Assembly: GCF_010730195.1 (NCBI RefSeq)
Contig: NZ_AP022613.1
Coordinates: 2,480,001-2,544,000, forward strand
DNA from: Mycobacterium conspicuum
Lineage (GTDB): Bacteria > Actinomycetota > Actinomycetes > Mycobacteriales > Mycobacteriaceae
Length of the DNA stretch: 64,000 bases
Reading direction: 5' to 3'
The translations under genes and the position numbers were made by a program. Below are positions 62,752 to 64,000 of this stretch, piece after piece. The notes under the pieces were generated by a model. It was not told the origin of the DNA and searched no databases. It saw only the letters and a list, made by a program, of their open reading frames with translations. Numbering within the stretch: the stretch's first letter is position 1; each line of letters starts with the position of its first letter.

Positions 62752-64000
62752 ATGCGTGTCGGACTGCGGGCCCGATGGATGGCGATACACGGTGTGCCGC
62801 GGGCCTATTTCGCCGTTCAATCCCGCCGGGGCAACCCGCTGGCCCGGCTGCTGCGCGCCCCGGGCAACGACCGCTACGCGCTGATGGAGGAGATCCGGGC
62901 GCGCGGCCCGCTGATGCGTGCGCCGTACGTGTGGGCGAGTGTCGACCATGCCGTGTGTCGAGAAGTGCTGCGAGACAAACGCTTTGGCGTCACCGCGCCC
63001 ACCGACATGGAGCTGCCCCGGCCGCTGCGGAAGCTCATTGCCGCGACCGACCCGGGCGTGGCCAACCCGGTCGAACCGCCGGCCATGGTAATTGTGGATC
63101 CGCCCGATCACACGCGTTATCGGCAGCTGGTGGCGCAAAGTTTCACCCCGCGCGCGGTCGACGCGCTCGGTACCCGCGTCGCCGAGGTGACGATGGCGTT
63201 GATCGAGCGCATCGCCGCCACACCGCAACCCGATCTGATCGCCGATTTCGCGATGCAACTGCCGGTCGCCATCATCGCCGAGATCCTTGGCCTGCCAACC
63301 GATTCCTATCCCCGCATGCTGGAGTGGGGTCGCTGCGGCGCGCCGCTGCTCGATATCGGCATCGATTGGAAAACCTACCGGAACGCCATCGCCGGCCTGC
63401 AAGGCGCCGATGACTACATTCTCGAGCACTTCCGCAAACTGCGGGCGGCCGACGCCGGCGACAACCCCTTCAGCCGGATGGCCGCGGACGGCACAATGAC
63501 CGACCGTGAGCTGACCGCCAATGCCGCGTTGATCGTCGGCGCGGGCTTCGAAACCACGGTCAACCTGATCGGCAATGGGATTGTGTTGCTGCTGCAACAC
63601 CCCGAGCAATTGGCGCTGCTCCGCGAGAATCCCGAGCTGTGGTCCGGAGCCATCGAGGAGATCCTGCGGATCGCCAGCCCCGTGCAGATGACGGCGCGCA
63701 CCCCGCATTGTGACGTCGAAATCGCCGGCGCCCGCGTCGCGGCCGGCGACATGGTGGCGCTGTTGCTTGGCGGCGCCAACCGGGACCCGCGCGTGTTCGC
63801 CGATCCGGCCGCCTTCGACATCACCCGGGAGAACGCGCGCGAGCACCTGGCGTTCGGGTCCGGCGTGCACGCCTGCGTCGGCGCCGCCCTGGCTCGAATC
63901 GAAGGCGCTACCGCGCTGCGTGCGCTTTTCGAGACATTTCCGGATCTGCGCCTCGTCGCGCCGCCGCAGCCGCGTGGGCTGATCAATTTGCACGGATATA
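62752..64000 (+). CDS. Cytochrome P450 (3' end outside window)
   Basis: 416 residues are present and the frame is open at the window edge; little is missing. Seen are the I-helix oxygen-binding motif AGFETT, the K-helix ExxR in EEILRIASP, and the heme loop FGSGVHACVG with the axial Cys. The substrate cannot be told. ATG 62752 follows GGGAGG. Regulated probably by the divergent TetR gene. M. tuberculosis has PE_PGRS30 and argC after pheT, so this pair is lineage-specific. Confidence 0.93.
   Translation, partial: MRVGLRARWMAIHGVPRAYFAVQSRRGNPLARLLRAPGNDRYALMEEIRARGPLMRAPYVWASVDHAVCREVLRDKRFGVTAPTDMELPRPLRKLIAATDPGVANPVEPPAMVIVDPPDHTRYRQLVAQSFTPRAVDALGTRVAEVTMALIERIAATPQPDLIADFAMQLPVAIIAEILGLPTDSYPRMLEWGRCGAPLLDIGIDWKTYRNAIAGLQGADDYILEHFRKLRAADAGDNPFSRMAADGTMTDRELTANAALIVGAGFETTVNLIGNGIVLLLQHPEQLALLRENPELWSGAIEEILRIASPVQMTARTPHCDVEIAGARVAAGDMVALLLGGANRDPRVFADPAAFDITRENAREHLAFGSGVHACVGAALARIEGATALRALFETFPDLRLVAPPQPRGLINLHGY

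Noticed and set aside
60796..63993. Very long open frame on the minus strand (1065 codons) across pheT, TetR and P450
   Set aside because: It is antisense to three well-conserved genes, has no recognisable domain and shows the Arg/Gly/Gln composition of a high-GC shadow frame.

Overview
The window comes from a high-GC, slow-growing Mycobacterium. Gene order follows the Mycobacterium tuberculosis segment Rv1621c-Rv1650 almost gene for gene: cydD-cydB-cydA, an HdeD-like gene, cya, pdtaR, a thiolase-like/DUF35 pair, polA, rpsA, coaE, a DUF402 gene, uvrB, an MFS pump, capA, the TB15.3 stress protein, a metallo-hydrolase, uvrA, lysX, infC-rpmI-rplT-tsnR, a DUF2236 gene, a PE gene, a class III cyclase, a membrane protein, pheS-pheT. 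PE and PE_PGRS genes argue for the tuberculosis/marinum/kansasii side of the genus rather than the M. avium complex; the species cannot be fixed from the sequence alone.

Layout. 1-5631: cytochrome bd oxidase operon and adenylate cyclase on the minus strand. 5756-8580: a PE_PGRS gene broken by one missing base. 9375-14601: a 5.2-kb integrative element in the 3' end of a tRNA gene with anticodon CAA, with tyrosine integrase, excisionase-like protein, paired arm-type repeats at both ends and a cargo of unfamiliar genes. 14779-22728: regulator, lipid enzymes, DNA polymerase I, ribosomal protein S1, CoA synthesis. 22708-32941: an accessory block placed where M. tuberculosis has only Rv1632c. It holds a secreted protein, a Fpg/Nei glycosylase, a LigD-type end-joining enzyme split into three overlapping genes, a DUF2889 gene, and a divergent FHA-ABC transporter/Ser-Thr kinase pair. 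33055-40508: uvrB, two tandem MFS pumps, an MgtC-like protein, the LAM-capping mannosyltransferase. 41241-42159: a scar with a toxin-antitoxin remnant next to a broken copy of the neighbouring hydrolase gene. 42160-62000: uvrA, a second sensor kinase, lysX, the infC operon, PE, cyclase and pheST. 62000-64000: a TetR regulator divergent from a cytochrome P450 that runs off the window.

The most interesting system is in the tRNA-borne element. A small RelA/SpoT-type nucleotidyltransferase (10664-11440) with its catalytic residues intact overlaps by ATGA with an 86-residue partner (10407-10667). This is the organisation of toxSAS toxin-antitoxin phage-defence pairs such as PhRel of mycobacteriophage Phrann. 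The same element encodes a protein with an R-x4-H motif like that of HEPN RNases (9636-10361) and a 237-residue unknown. The element is best read as a small mobile defence island, as an inference from motifs and layout.
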